This document shows positions 52,845-61,551 of a stretch of DNA of 64,000 bases, piece after piece. Within the stretch, counting starts at the first letter, position 1. Each line of letters begins with the position of its first letter. The stretch is taken from the NCBI GenBank assembly GCA_938038815.1, contig CALHTF010000005.1, positions 1-64,000 of the forward strand, in the 5' to 3' direction. Position numbers and translations under genes: made by a program. The notes beneath the pieces were generated by a model, which worked only from the letters and a program-made list of their open reading frames with translations, was not told where the DNA came from and ran no database searches. Source of the DNA: an uncultured Acidimicrobiales bacterium. Its GTDB lineage: Bacteria > Actinomycetota > Acidimicrobiia > Acidimicrobiales > SHLQ01.

Positions 52845-55800
52845 CTAGGCGAGTGGAGCGAAGGCCTTTTCGAGCAGTTGGGCTTGTTCTTGCTTGTGAA
52901 TCGTTGACGACCCAGTCGCTGGACTGCCGGACTCGAAGCGGCTGACCCGACGAATCGTGTGGGTGGTCTCGTGCTCTTCGTACAGCCGACCCTTGGCGAA
53001 GTTCCAGGCACCCATGTTCTCGGGCTCCTCCTGGAGCCAGACGAGTTCTTTGGCGTTCGGGTACTTGGCGATGATCTCGTGACTGCGGGCGGCCGGCCAC
53101 GGGTAGATCTGTTCGATCCGAATGATCGCCGCGTTGGCGCCCAGTTCGTCGCGCTTGGCCATGGCGTCGTAGGCCACCTTGCCCGAGCAGTACACCAGAC
53201 GGGTGACCGCAGCTGGGTCGGCAACACCGGGGTCGTCGAGCAACTCGTGGAAGCTTCCTTCGAGCAGCTCAGAAACGCCCGAGCGCGATTGCTTGGCCCG
53301 CAGCAACGACTTCGGGGTGAAGACGATCAGCGGCTTGCGGATATCGCGAACCATCTGGCGGCGCAGCAGGTGGAAGAACTGGGCTGCGGTGGTTGCGTTG
53401 GCGACCTGGATGTTGTCTTCCGCGGCGAGCAACAAGAAGCGCTCCATGCGGCCCGAGGAATGCTCGGGGCCTTGGCCTTCAAGGCCGTGGGGCAACAACA
53501 TCACCAGGCCGGTGGTCTCGTGCCACTTGTCTTCGGCGGCCACGATGAATTGGTCGATGATGATCTGGGCGCCGTTGACGAAGTCGCCGAACTGGGCTTC
53601 CCAGACCGTCAGGACGTCTTTGTTGGCCAGCGAGTAGCCGTACTCAAAGCCGAGGGCGGCGTACTCCGAGAGCAATGAGTCGTAGATCCAGAACTCGGTG
53701 CCTGGCTTGCGGACCGAGTCGAGTGGAACGTGTTCGCTTCCGTTCTCGTAGTCGACCAGGGTTGCGTGGCGATGCGAGAAGGTGCCTCGGCGCGAGTCCT
53801 GACCCGAGATCCGTACCGAGGTTCCCTCGTGAAGCAAGGTGCCGATGGCGAATGCCTCAGCCAAGGCCCAGTCGACCTCGCCACCGTTGTACATCTCGGT
53901 CCGCTGCGCGAACTGCTTGGCCAGCTTGGGGTGAACAGTGAAGCCTTCGGGCACGGCGCTGAGTCCGGCGTACACCGCATCGAGCGCCCCTTGGGTGGTG
54001 CCCGTCTCGACGTGGGGCAGGACCCCTATGGGAGCGGGAGGCGCAACGGCAACCGCTGGCTGCTCGGGAGCAGCTTCGCGGGTTTCGGTAAGGGCCTCTT
54101 GCAGTTGGCTCTGGAAGTCGTCGAGGCCTGCTTCGGCCTGTTCGATCGTGAAGTCGCCGCGCTTTACCAGCGACTCGACGTAGAGCTTGCGAACCGAACG
54201 GCGAGCTTCGATGATGCGGTACATCAAGGGCTGGGTGTAGCTCGGATCGTCGCCTTCGTTGTGGCCGTGACGGCGGTAGCAGATCATGTCGATAACGACG
54301 TCTTTGTTGAACTGTTGGCGATAGGCAAAGGCCAATCGAGCAACCCGTACACACGCCTCGGGGTCGTCGCCGTTCACATGGAAGATCGGCGCTTGGACCA
54401 TCTTGGCAACGTCGGTTGGGTACTCCGACGAACGGGCGGCGTGAGGCGCGGTGGTGAAGCCCAACTGGTTGTTGATGATCACATGGATCGTTCCGCCGAC
54501 CTTGTAGCCGTGCACCTGCGAAAGGTTGAGCGTTTCGGCCACGACGCCCTGGCCAGCAAAGGCCGCATCGCCGTGAATGAGCACGGGAAGCACCGGATAA
54601 TCGCCGGGCGGGTCGATCTGGTCCATCTTGGCGCGAGCCATGCCGAGCACGACAGGGTCGACCGCTTCGAGGTGGCTGGGGTTGGCGGCCAACTCGATCG
54701 GCAAGGTGGCGCCGGTAGTACTGGTAAAGGTGCCGAGCTGGCCGAGGTGATACTTCACGTCGCCCGAACCCTGGACCGAACCTTCGTGGACGGTGTCTTC
54801 GAATTCGTCGAAGAGTTCTTCGTAGTCCTTGCCGGCAATGTTGACCAGCACGTTGAGGCGGCCACGGTGAGCCATACCGATCACCGCTTCGTCGATCGAA
54901 TCGTTGGCGGCTCGGTCGAGGAGCGCATCGAGGAGCGGAATCGTACTCTCGGCGCCTTCGAGGCCGAATCGTTTCTGGCCTACGTACTTGGTCGCGAGGA
55001 ACCGCTCAAGGGCTTCGGCAGCGTTGAGGCGGCCAAGAATGTGGAGCTGTTCGTCGGCCGCAAGGGGCTCGGACTTTTGCTCGACGTTGTTTTGGATCCA
55101 GAGCTTCTCTTCGTGGCTCGAGATGTGGCGATACTCGATACCGATCGTGCGGCAGTAGGCATCGCGCAGCAGGCCCAGCAGGTCGCCGAGCTTCATGCTG
55201 CGGCCCTTTTCTCCGACCTCCACGCCCATCAGGCCGTGGGCGATGAACTCGCGCTCGAGATCCCAGATCGTCAGGCCGTAGCTGGCCGGATCGAGCTCGG
55301 GGTGCATGGCAGGTTCTTTGGCCGACAGCGGATCAAGGTCGGCGATGAGGTGGCCGCGGCTTCGGTAGGCGTTGACGAGCGAGTCGACCTGACTCTGCTT
55401 CTCGATCATCGCCCCTTCGCGATCGACCAAACTCGAGTCTTTGCGCCACTTGACGGCTTCGTACGGAACACCGAGGCCGCGGAACAGATCGACATAGAAG
55501 TCGTCTTCGCCGAGCAGTAGCTCGTGGACCTTCTTCAGGAACAGCCCCGACTCGGCGCCCTGAATGATTCGGTGGTCATAGGTCGAGCTGATGGTGGTGA
55601 TCTTGGAGATACCGAGTTCGGCGAGCGTGGCCGGATCCGACGCCTGAAACTCGGTCGGGTAACCAATCGAGCCGAGGCCAACGATCAGGCCTTGGCCGGG
55701 CATAAGGCGTGGCACCGACTGGATGGTGCCGATGGTCCCGGGGTTGGTGAGGCTGACCGTTATGCCCGCAAAGTCGTCGGGGGTGAGTTTGTTTTCGCGG

Positions 55801-56483
55801 ACCTTGCGGATCGCTTCCTCGTAGCGGTCGACGAACGCGCCAAAGTCGAGCGTGTCGGCGTCGCGAACGTTAACCACCATGAGCGTGCGCGACCCGTCGG
55901 ACTTGGGAACATCGACGGCGATGCCAAGGCCGATGTGCTCGTGGCGCATGATGCGCGGCTTGCCGTCCTTGTCGGGCACATAGCTGGCGTTCATGGCCGG
56001 CACGGTCGAGGCGATAGCGCGCACGATGGCGTACCCGATGATGTGGGTGTAGCTGACCTTGCCGCCGTTGATGCGGCCGAGGTAGCCGTTCATGACCTTG
56101 CGGTTCACCTCGAGGAGCCGGGCCGGCACCTCGCGATAACTCGTGGCGGTCGGAACGGCGAGGCTGGCCTCCATGTTGGCAACGATGCGGGCACCGGCGC
56201 CTCGGATTGGGTCGCCCAGTGGCTCGGCGGCCGCTTCGTCTTTGGGCGGTGCTGGGGGAGCTGTGGGGTTGGCGGCTGGGGCGGCCGCCGCCGCTTCTGG
56301 AATTGGTTCGGCGGGCGCAATGCGTGGTGCGCCAAGGGCTCCGTTCGAAGCGTTGCCGTAGTCGGCAAAGAACTCTTGCCAAGACGGGCTAACCGACGCC
56401 GGGTCGACGAGGTACTGCTGGTACATCTCGTCGACGAGCCATGCGTTCTGGCCAACTGCTGAGGGACGTTGTACGTCTGTCAC
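52845..56483 (-). CDS. kgd: Multifunctional 2-oxoglutarate metabolism enzyme (Kgd/OdhA, E2-E1 fusion)
   Basis: A 1212-residue fusion of the actinobacterial Kgd/OdhA type. Residues 1-40 are the E1 N-terminal motif (NAWLVDEMYQQYLVDPASVSPSWQEFF), followed by an Ala/Pro-rich linker (55-90). The E2-type acyltransferase domain follows (about 100-345), with TYDHRIIQGAESG (His304). The E1 thiamine diphosphate domains take up the rest (FGLEGAESTIPLLDALLDRA, GMAHRGRLNVLVNI, GDAAFAGQGVVAETL, RRHGHNEGDDPSYTQPLMY). There is no lipoyl domain, as in mycobacteria, where the E2 partner supplies it. It connects 2-oxoglutarate to succinyl-CoA or succinic semialdehyde in the TCA cycle. GTG 56483 was chosen because the family motif begins there. 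Confidence 0.95.
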   Translation of the reverse strand: MTDVQRPSAVGQNAWLVDEMYQQYLVDPASVSPSWQEFFADYGNASNGALGAPRIAPAEPIPEAAAAAPAANPTAPPAPPKDEAAAEPLGDPIRGAGARIVANMEASLAVPTATSYREVPARLLEVNRKVMNGYLGRINGGKVSYTHIIGYAIVRAIASTVPAMNASYVPDKDGKPRIMRHEHIGLGIAVDVPKSDGSRTLMVVNVRDADTLDFGAFVDRYEEAIRKVRENKLTPDDFAGITVSLTNPGTIGTIQSVPRLMPGQGLIVGLGSIGYPTEFQASDPATLAELGISKITTISSTYDHRIIQGAESGLFLKKVHELLLGEDDFYVDLFRGLGVPYEAVKWRKDSSLVDREGAMIEKQSQVDSLVNAYRSRGHLIADLDPLSAKEPAMHPELDPASYGLTIWDLEREFIAHGLMGVEVGEKGRSMKLGDLLGLLRDAYCRTIGIEYRHISSHEEKLWIQNNVEQKSEPLAADEQLHILGRLNAAEALERFLATKYVGQKRFGLEGAESTIPLLDALLDRAANDSIDEAVIGMAHRGRLNVLVNIAGKDYEELFDEFEDTVHEGSVQGSGDVKYHLGQLGTFTSTTGATLPIELAANPSHLEAVDPVVLGMARAKMDQIDPPGDYPVLPVLIHGDAAFAGQGVVAETLNLSQVHGYKVGGTIHVIINNQLGFTTAPHAARSSEYPTDVAKMVQAPIFHVNGDDPEACVRVARLAFAYRQQFNKDVVIDMICYRRHGHNEGDDPSYTQPLMYRIIEARRSVRKLYVESLVKRGDFTIEQAEAGLDDFQSQLQEALTETREAAPEQPAVAVAPPAPIGVLPHVETGTTQGALDAVYAGLSAVPEGFTVHPKLAKQFAQRTEMYNGGEVDWALAEAFAIGTLLHEGTSVRISGQDSRRGTFSHRHATLVDYENGSEHVPLDSVRKPGTEFWIYDSLLSEYAALGFEYGYSLANKDVLTVWEAQFGDFVNGAQIIIDQFIVAAEDKWHETTGLVMLLPHGLEGQGPEHSSGRMERFLLLAAEDNIQVANATTAAQFFHLLRRQMVRDIRKPLIVFTPKSLLRAKQSRSGVSELLEGSFHELLDDPGVADPAAVTRLVYCSGKVAYDAMAKRDELGANAAIIRIEQIYPWPAARSHEIIAKYPNAKELVWLQEEPENMGAWNFAKGRLYEEHETTHTIRRVSRFESGSPATGSSTIHKQEQAQLLEKAFAPLA

Positions 56484-56775
56484 GGGCGTAACTCTATGCG
56501 TGTTGAGGGACCAAGGTCTGGACTTGCTCGGGCTTTGTTTCCCTCGGCGCAAGCGCAAGGAGTGTTGGGCAAGCTCCGAGAGGGCTTCCTATCGGCCAAA
56601 GTCGGTCGAACTCGCGGGTTGGCTCGACTCGGGTAGCGCCGAAAGGTGGTGCAGGCACCCCCGGTTGAACGCCCCCTAGCCCCATCGAATCGGCGCCCCC
56701 GACAGCGAAGACTGCACCTAGGCGCCTCGCTGGCCAATCGGCAGGTGCAGCAACCAAACCGAGACGGGGAATCAG

Positions 56776-58557
56776 ATGAGCGGACCAGTGGGCATAGGGA
56801 CTACCTCAACACGAGTGTTACTTCGGGCAGCGATGGTGGTGGTCTTGTTATTAACGATGATGGTGGCGCCCGCCAGCGCTGAACCGTGGACTCGAGACCC
56901 CGACTTCGGGTTCGGCGGCATCGTCGAACTCGAGCTCGGCTTTGAGCCGCGGGTCAACGACCTGGTGGTTCAGCCCGATGGCAAGATTCTGGTGGTCGGT
57001 TTCTCCAAGCGGACCGAGAATGCCGATGTCTTCCAAAGCTTTCTGCTGCGGGTCGGTAACGACGGCGCCCCCGACCCACGCTTTGGGACCAAGGGAGTCG
57101 TTTTCTTCGCCGAGTCGGAGAGCGGTTCGCTCGCAACGCAGGTGGCCTTGCAAAGCGACGGGATGATCGTGGTGGCGGGCAGTGCCCCGCCTCCGACGTT
57201 TCGGCGACTGATTTATCGGTTCGGCCCCGATGGCCAGCGCGACATGTCCTATGGCCTCGATGGGCTTGCCGGGTTCGGCGACGATCTTCAAATCCGAGAT
57301 ATGCACGTGTTGGATGGCGACAAACTCCTGACGGTTGCCTACAACGGCCGGCTCGAAGCTTCGATGAACCGGTACCTGCCAAACGGAGCCCCCGACGTCA
57401 CCTTCGGCGTGAACGGCAAGCTCCAGTGGGGGATGGAATCGATGGCAATGTCGCCGGGCCGGATGACGGTGTGGCCAGACGGCAGCGCGGCGATTGGTGG
57501 CCGTTCCTACCCGGCGACGATTCTCGACGGCGGGCGAATCGAGGAGGACTTCTTCAACGGCGATGTTTTCATCACCAAGGTGACGAGCGGTGGGAAACTT
57601 GATGACTCGTTCGGCGAAGGCGGAACGCAGTTCGTTGGCGATCTCTATAACGATGTCCTGGGGAACATTCATGCGATGCCAGACGGGGGAGTCGCCGTCA
57701 GCGGCACCGGTCACAGCGACCGCGACGCCGAGGTAACCGAGAAGTCCTACTTCGTTGCCCGGCTCGACAGCACGGGGGCTCCGGCAACGAGCTTCGGCGA
57801 AGGCGGGGTAGTCCGCGAAGACGCCGACCCCAACGGCCCATCGCTTCGCGATTCGGTGCTGCAGGAAAACGGCCGGATTGCCGCATTGCTCGAACACGGT
57901 CCACGGCTGCTTCGACTGAACGCTGACGGCAGCCGGGATACCACGGTGGGGGCCGACGGCGTTTCGCCCGCCTTGGTCAACAACGGCTACGGAGCAAACA
58001 ACATTGCCCTCTCGCCCGATGGGTCACTGGTGGTGGCGTACAAGATCGGAACGTCGGAGTTTGCGCTGCTACGGGTCGAGGGCGACCCGGTCGAGGTCGA
58101 TGAACCGCCGGCGCCGTCGGCGCTGCAATGCAACGGCCTCGACGTCACGGTCGATCTGGCCCTTGGGGAGCAACCGACCAACGGCGACGACGTCATTCTG
58201 GGCACCAACGGCCGTGACCGCATCAAGGCGTTGGGTGGCGACGACGTGATCTGTGGCCTGGGTGGCAACGACATCATCAAGGCCGGCGCCGGTAGCGACT
58301 GGGTCGACGCCGGAGCCGGAAACGACAAGGTCATCGGCGGCGGTGGAGTCGACGAACTCCGCGGCGGGGCGGGCAAGGACTTCCTGAAGGGCGGCGGTGG
58401 GAAGGACGTGCTCGTCGGCGGCGACGATAACGACAAGCTCGACGGCGGCCCGGGAGTCGATCAACTCGACGGCGGCAAGGGCACCGACTCGTGCAAAGCG
58501 AGCTCGGCCAAGAAGGTCAAAGCCGGCAAGGGCGACAAGCTCCGGCGGTGCGATTAG
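56776..58557 (+). CDS. Secreted delta-60-repeat protein with C-terminal RTX-like calcium repeats
   Basis: A 593-residue exported protein. A signal peptide (residues about 15-36) ends VAPASA before EP. The body is made of delta-60-type repeats, each with DPDFGFGG or DxxFGxxG followed by QPDGKILVVG or QSDGMIVVAG. At least five are seen to about residue 430, which would give a beta-propeller-like array. A short spacer leads to about ten RTX-like nonapeptide repeats (GGDDVICGLGGNDIIKAGAG, GGGGKDVLVGGDDNDKLDGG), which fold around Ca2+. Such proteins are secreted or surface-bound; function unknown. Divergent from kgd with 292 bases between, in which no other gene was seen. Convergent with the response regulator gene. 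Confidence 0.87.
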   Translation: MSGPVGIGTTSTRVLLRAAMVVVLLLTMMVAPASAEPWTRDPDFGFGGIVELELGFEPRVNDLVVQPDGKILVVGFSKRTENADVFQSFLLRVGNDGAPDPRFGTKGVVFFAESESGSLATQVALQSDGMIVVAGSAPPPTFRRLIYRFGPDGQRDMSYGLDGLAGFGDDLQIRDMHVLDGDKLLTVAYNGRLEASMNRYLPNGAPDVTFGVNGKLQWGMESMAMSPGRMTVWPDGSAAIGGRSYPATILDGGRIEEDFFNGDVFITKVTSGGKLDDSFGEGGTQFVGDLYNDVLGNIHAMPDGGVAVSGTGHSDRDAEVTEKSYFVARLDSTGAPATSFGEGGVVREDADPNGPSLRDSVLQENGRIAALLEHGPRLLRLNADGSRDTTVGADGVSPALVNNGYGANNIALSPDGSLVVAYKIGTSEFALLRVEGDPVEVDEPPAPSALQCNGLDVTVDLALGEQPTNGDDVILGTNGRDRIKALGGDDVICGLGGNDIIKAGAGSDWVDAGAGNDKVIGGGGVDELRGGAGKDFLKGGGGKDVLVGGDDNDKLDGGPGVDQLDGGKGTDSCKASSAKKVKAGKGDKLRRCD

Positions 58558-58579
58558 GCCAACCCAGGTGGCGGGTCCC

Positions 58580-58621
58580 GCTCCTTTGGCCGGCGTGGTC
58601 TACACGCTGAGCCAAAGGAGC
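58580..58621. terminator. Inverted repeat reaching into the response-regulator 3' end
   Basis: GCTCCTTTGGC (58580-58590) and GCCAAAGGAGC (58611-58621) are perfectly complementary over 11 bp with a 20-base loop. The second arm lies within the last codons of the response-regulator gene and the stop codon is in the loop. A convergent terminator is likely. Confidence 0.55.
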
Positions 58622-59280
58622 ACTGCCTTCACCCGGCGGTGAATGTCGGTCTCTCCGCCCAGATCCAGCTTGGAGAAAATGGAGTTGATGTGTTTCGCAA
58701 CGGCTTTTTCGGAAATGACAAGTGCCTCGGCAATCGCCGCATTGTTCTTCCCCTGGGCGATCTCGGACAGCACTTCGCCCTCCCGGGGGGTGAGTCGTTC
58801 GATCGCCGAACCTTGCTGGCGTCTCGAGGTGACGAGCACATCGACGATGGCCGGATCGACGGCCGAACCGCCATCGGCGACCGAATGGATCGCCCGGCGA
58901 AAGTCGCCGACATCGCCGACCCGGTTCTTCAACAGGTACCCGAGCCGGTCCGAACCGTTGGCGAACAACTCGAGCACGTATTCGGGCTCGGAGAACTGCG
59001 ACAGGACCACGATGCCCATCTCGGGGTAGAGCTCTCGAAACTTCAGGGCGGCGACGATGCCCTCGTCGGTGTGGCTCGGTGGCATCCGAATATCGGTGAC
59101 CACCACGTCGGGGCGATGAGTCCCGACCGCCGCCTCGAGGCTCGCCAAGTCGTCGCACTCGGCGACGAGGGTAAAGCCCTCGGCCGCTTCGATGACCGCC
59201 ACCAACCCTTGACGAATAAACACGTTGTCGTCCGCGACAACGATTCGAATTTCGGCTTCTTTTCCGCTGAGTTCCCGCAC
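58600..59280 (-). CDS. NarL/FixJ-type response regulator (REC-LuxR HTH)
   Basis: A 226-residue two-component regulator. The receiver domain has the acidic pair Asp17-Asp18 (VVADDNV), phospho-acceptor Asp63 (VVTDIRMP) and Lys118 (YLLKNRVGD). A LuxR-type HTH follows (LTPREGEVLSEIAQGKNNAA, ISEKAVAKHINSIFSKL), so it is a DNA-binding output. Its divergent neighbour is a matching histidine kinase of the NarX/DesK type, 77 bases away, a frequent arrangement. GTG 59280, with AGGAG just upstream, was chosen; an ATG at 59331 would add 17 residues. Target genes unknown. The 3' end carries one arm of an inverted repeat. Confidence 0.9.
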   Translation of the reverse strand: MRELSGKEAEIRIVVADDNVFIRQGLVAVIEAAEGFTLVAECDDLASLEAAVGTHRPDVVVTDIRMPPSHTDEGIVAALKFRELYPEMGIVVLSQFSEPEYVLELFANGSDRLGYLLKNRVGDVGDFRRAIHSVADGGSAVDPAIVDVLVTSRRQQGSAIERLTPREGEVLSEIAQGKNNAAIAEALVISEKAVAKHINSIFSKLDLGGETDIHRRVKAVLLWLSV

Positions 59281-59357
59281 ATCTCCTACCGTACCGGTCC
59301 TAACCTCGATGCGCCTGTCTCGGCAGGTCATCGGCGTTTGGACAGCCCCCTGGCAAC

Positions 59358-60701
59358 GTGGCCTACATTGGCAGTGCGGGGCGGTACGAGCGGGATCAAG
59401 GACGGGGCGGGTTGGCCACAACAAGCGGGGGACTCACGGCGGAGAGTCCGAGACAAAACGTCGGTGAGCGCCGGATCGACCTGCTCGACCGGTTTGTTCG
59501 CGTCGATCGGGCCGGTGCGGTGCTCGGTGCGTTGGCGGCGACGATCTATAACGCGTTCTGGCTCAACAGTGCGCAGCTGTATCTTCTGGCCCCGCTCCTC
59601 GGCGGCCTGGTCATGATGTTGACCATCGGGCGCCGCGCCCTTCATCGAGGCGAAGTGTTTCGCTGCCTGTTGTTGCTGGCGTCCGGCAACTGGTTTATCG
59701 CCATCGCGGTCGCTTGGGTGGTGCCGTTCATCGGGGCGACGATGGTGCTCACCGCACTGATTCCGGTGGTGCTCGCCACCCCCCACCTGCGAGTCCGCAG
59801 ACTCATTCCCTTTATCGTCGGCGCGACCATCGTCGGAGCGATGTGCGTCGGGTTAGGCGTGGTGCGCGACGACGATGGCGTCATCGCCGACGTCGACGAT
59901 GAGTTCGAGCTCGTGGTGGTCATGGGTGCCTTGGTCGCCCAAATTGTGCCCGTCGGGTTGCTGATCTGGCAGAACAACGACCTGCTGCGTCGGGCGTTCG
60001 ATGAAGCGCTCGCTCTCAATGCCGACCTCGAAGAGAGCCAACAAAGTTTGGCCGCCGAGGGACGACGGCTGGCGGAATCTCGCCGGCGGGTCGTCGAAGC
60101 AAGTACCGCCGAACGCAGTCGGATCGAGCGCGATATTCACGATGGTGCGCAGCAGCGCCTGGCGGCCATCGGGGTCCGATTGCGGCTGCTTCAGTCGACG
60201 GCGAGCGAGGAGTCGCCACTCGGCGGAGCGCTCCCACCGATTGTGGGCGAACTCGAAGAAGCGATGGAGGAACTGCGCGAACTCGCTCACGGGATCTACC
60301 CGCCGCTACTCGAGAGTCAAGGTTTGGGAGCGGCGCTCACGGCGGTCGTGCGAAGGTCTCCGGCACGAATCACCTCGGCCATCGGCGGATCCGATGGTGT
60401 GCCGCGATTCGAGCGGGCCGTAGAAGAGGCCATGTACTTCAGCTTCTTGGAGGCGTTGGCCAACATTCATAAGTATTGCCCCCAGGCCAACGTGGAAGTT
60501 TCGCTGAAACACCGAGCAGCGCCAGGGGTTCTGCAACTCAAGGTGATCGACGATGGTCCGGGTTTCGATGCCGACCAAACCGCCCTCGGGCATGGCCACC
60601 AGAACATGGCCGACCGGCTCGCCGCCGTTGGCGGGGAACTATCGATTCATTCCCGACCGGGGAAAGGCACGGCCATTCGAGCCGACATCCCTGTTGGGTA
60701 G
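59358..60701 (+). CDS. Membrane histidine kinase (HisKA_3, NarX/DesK type)
   Basis: A sensor kinase of up to 447 residues. About six hydrophobic segments lie between residues 50 and 210 (for example LYLLAPLLGGLVMMLTI, WFIAIAVAWVVPFIGATMVL, RLIPFIVGATIVGAMCVGLGV). There is no large extracellular domain, so the signal may be sensed in or at the membrane. A coiled coil (210-250) leads to the HisKA_3 dimerisation/phosphotransfer motif ERSRIERDIHDGAQQRL (His261). The HATPase region has EALANIHKYCPQANVEV (N-box), VIDDGPGFD (G1) and GHGHQNMADRLAAVGGEL (G2). The GTG at 59358 gives the listed extent; a later start is possible. It is divergent from its likely partner regulator. Confidence 0.88.
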   Translation: MAYIGSAGRYERDQGRGGLATTSGGLTAESPRQNVGERRIDLLDRFVRVDRAGAVLGALAATIYNAFWLNSAQLYLLAPLLGGLVMMLTIGRRALHRGEVFRCLLLLASGNWFIAIAVAWVVPFIGATMVLTALIPVVLATPHLRVRRLIPFIVGATIVGAMCVGLGVVRDDDGVIADVDDEFELVVVMGALVAQIVPVGLLIWQNNDLLRRAFDEALALNADLEESQQSLAAEGRRLAESRRRVVEASTAERSRIERDIHDGAQQRLAAIGVRLRLLQSTASEESPLGGALPPIVGELEEAMEELRELAHGIYPPLLESQGLGAALTAVVRRSPARITSAIGGSDGVPRFERAVEEAMYFSFLEALANIHKYCPQANVEVSLKHRAAPGVLQLKVIDDGPGFDADQTALGHGHQNMADRLAAVGGELSIHSRPGKGTAIRADIPVG

Positions 60702-60724
60702 CGATCAGGACTAAGTTCACCGAC

Positions 60725-61498
60725 GTGCGAATTGCGACCTGGAACGTCAACTCTCTCAACGCTCGTATGGAGCGGGTCACCGAGTGGCTCGAGCTCTTTG
60801 CGCCCGATGTGTTGTGCTTGCAAGAGACCAAGATGGCGGACGACACCTTTCCGGCCGCCGAGTTCACCGAGCTTGGCTACGAGTCGGTTCACCATGGCCA
60901 AGGGCAATGGAATGGCGTGGCGATTCTGAGCAAGGTGGGCATCGAGGACCCGGTGTCGGGGTTCGGCGATGGCATCGAGGAAGACCCCGACGCCCGGTTG
61001 GTCTGGGCCACGTGTGGGGGAGTGCGGGTTGCGAGTTGTTACGTGCCCAACGGTCGATCGCTCGACGACGATCACTACCAGTACAAGTTGAGCTGGCTCG
61101 ACCGTTTGCTGGCGCACCTACAAGCCAATGCAACCCCGAGCGACGACCTGTGTGTCACCGGCGACTTCAACATTGCCCCCGACGATCGCGACGTTTGGGA
61201 CCCCAAGGTGCTCGTGGGGGCTACCCACGGCAGTGCCGCGGAACGTGAGCGGCTTCAGGCGTTGATCGATTGGGGCCTGGTCGATGTGTTTCGCGAACAC
61301 CACGACGAAGCGGGATTGTTCTCGTGGTGGGATTACCGCGGCGGCAACTTCCATAAGCGGCTCGGCATGAGGATCGACCTGCTGCTCACCAGTGACTCGG
61401 TGACCCAAAAAACCGAACGGGTCCTGATCGAACGCAACGCCCGCAAAGGTAAAGACCCCAGCGACCACACACCAGTCTTCGTCGACCTCACCCCCTAA
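60725..61498 (+). CDS. xth: Exodeoxyribonuclease III (Xth/ExoA)
   Basis: A 257-residue AP endonuclease/3'-5' exonuclease. All family motifs are seen: IATWNVNSLNARM (metal-site Asn), CLQETK with Glu34, WNGVAILS, CVTGDFNIAPDDRDVWDP (Asp/Asn of the active site), RIDLLLTS and SDHTPVFVDL with the catalytic His. It acts in base-excision repair, which fits mug and nucS elsewhere in the window. GTG 60725 was chosen; the longer open frame upstream overlaps the kinase gene. It lies 23 bases after the kinase on the same strand. A 52-nt hairpin element begins two bases after the stop. Confidence 0.93.
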   Translation: MRIATWNVNSLNARMERVTEWLELFAPDVLCLQETKMADDTFPAAEFTELGYESVHHGQGQWNGVAILSKVGIEDPVSGFGDGIEEDPDARLVWATCGGVRVASCYVPNGRSLDDDHYQYKLSWLDRLLAHLQANATPSDDLCVTGDFNIAPDDRDVWDPKVLVGATHGSAAERERLQALIDWGLVDVFREHHDEAGLFSWWDYRGGNFHKRLGMRIDLLLTSDSVTQKTERVLIERNARKGKDPSDHTPVFVDLTP

Positions 61499-61499
61499 A

Positions 61500-61551
61500 C
61501 CCCGAAATTTTCGCGCTCGACCCGCTCAGAGCGGGTCAGGCGCGATCAGAA
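61500..61551 (+). repeat. 52-nt gene-end hairpin element, copy B
   Basis: It begins CCCCGAAATTTTCGCG two bases after the xth stop. It contains the best stem of the three (ACCCGCT/AGCGGGT, loop CAG) and ends CGCGATCAGAA. The last part overlaps the end of the convergent uvrD2-like gene: the TGA stop (61536-61538) and the final codons (Ser-Asp-Arg-Ala) are read from the element itself. Confidence 0.8.

Noticed and set aside
56484-56558. Upstream extension of kgd by 25 codons to an ATG at 56558
   Set aside because: The added residues are Arg/Ser-rich and outside the conserved family start, whereas GTG 56483 leads directly into the E1 N-terminal motif.
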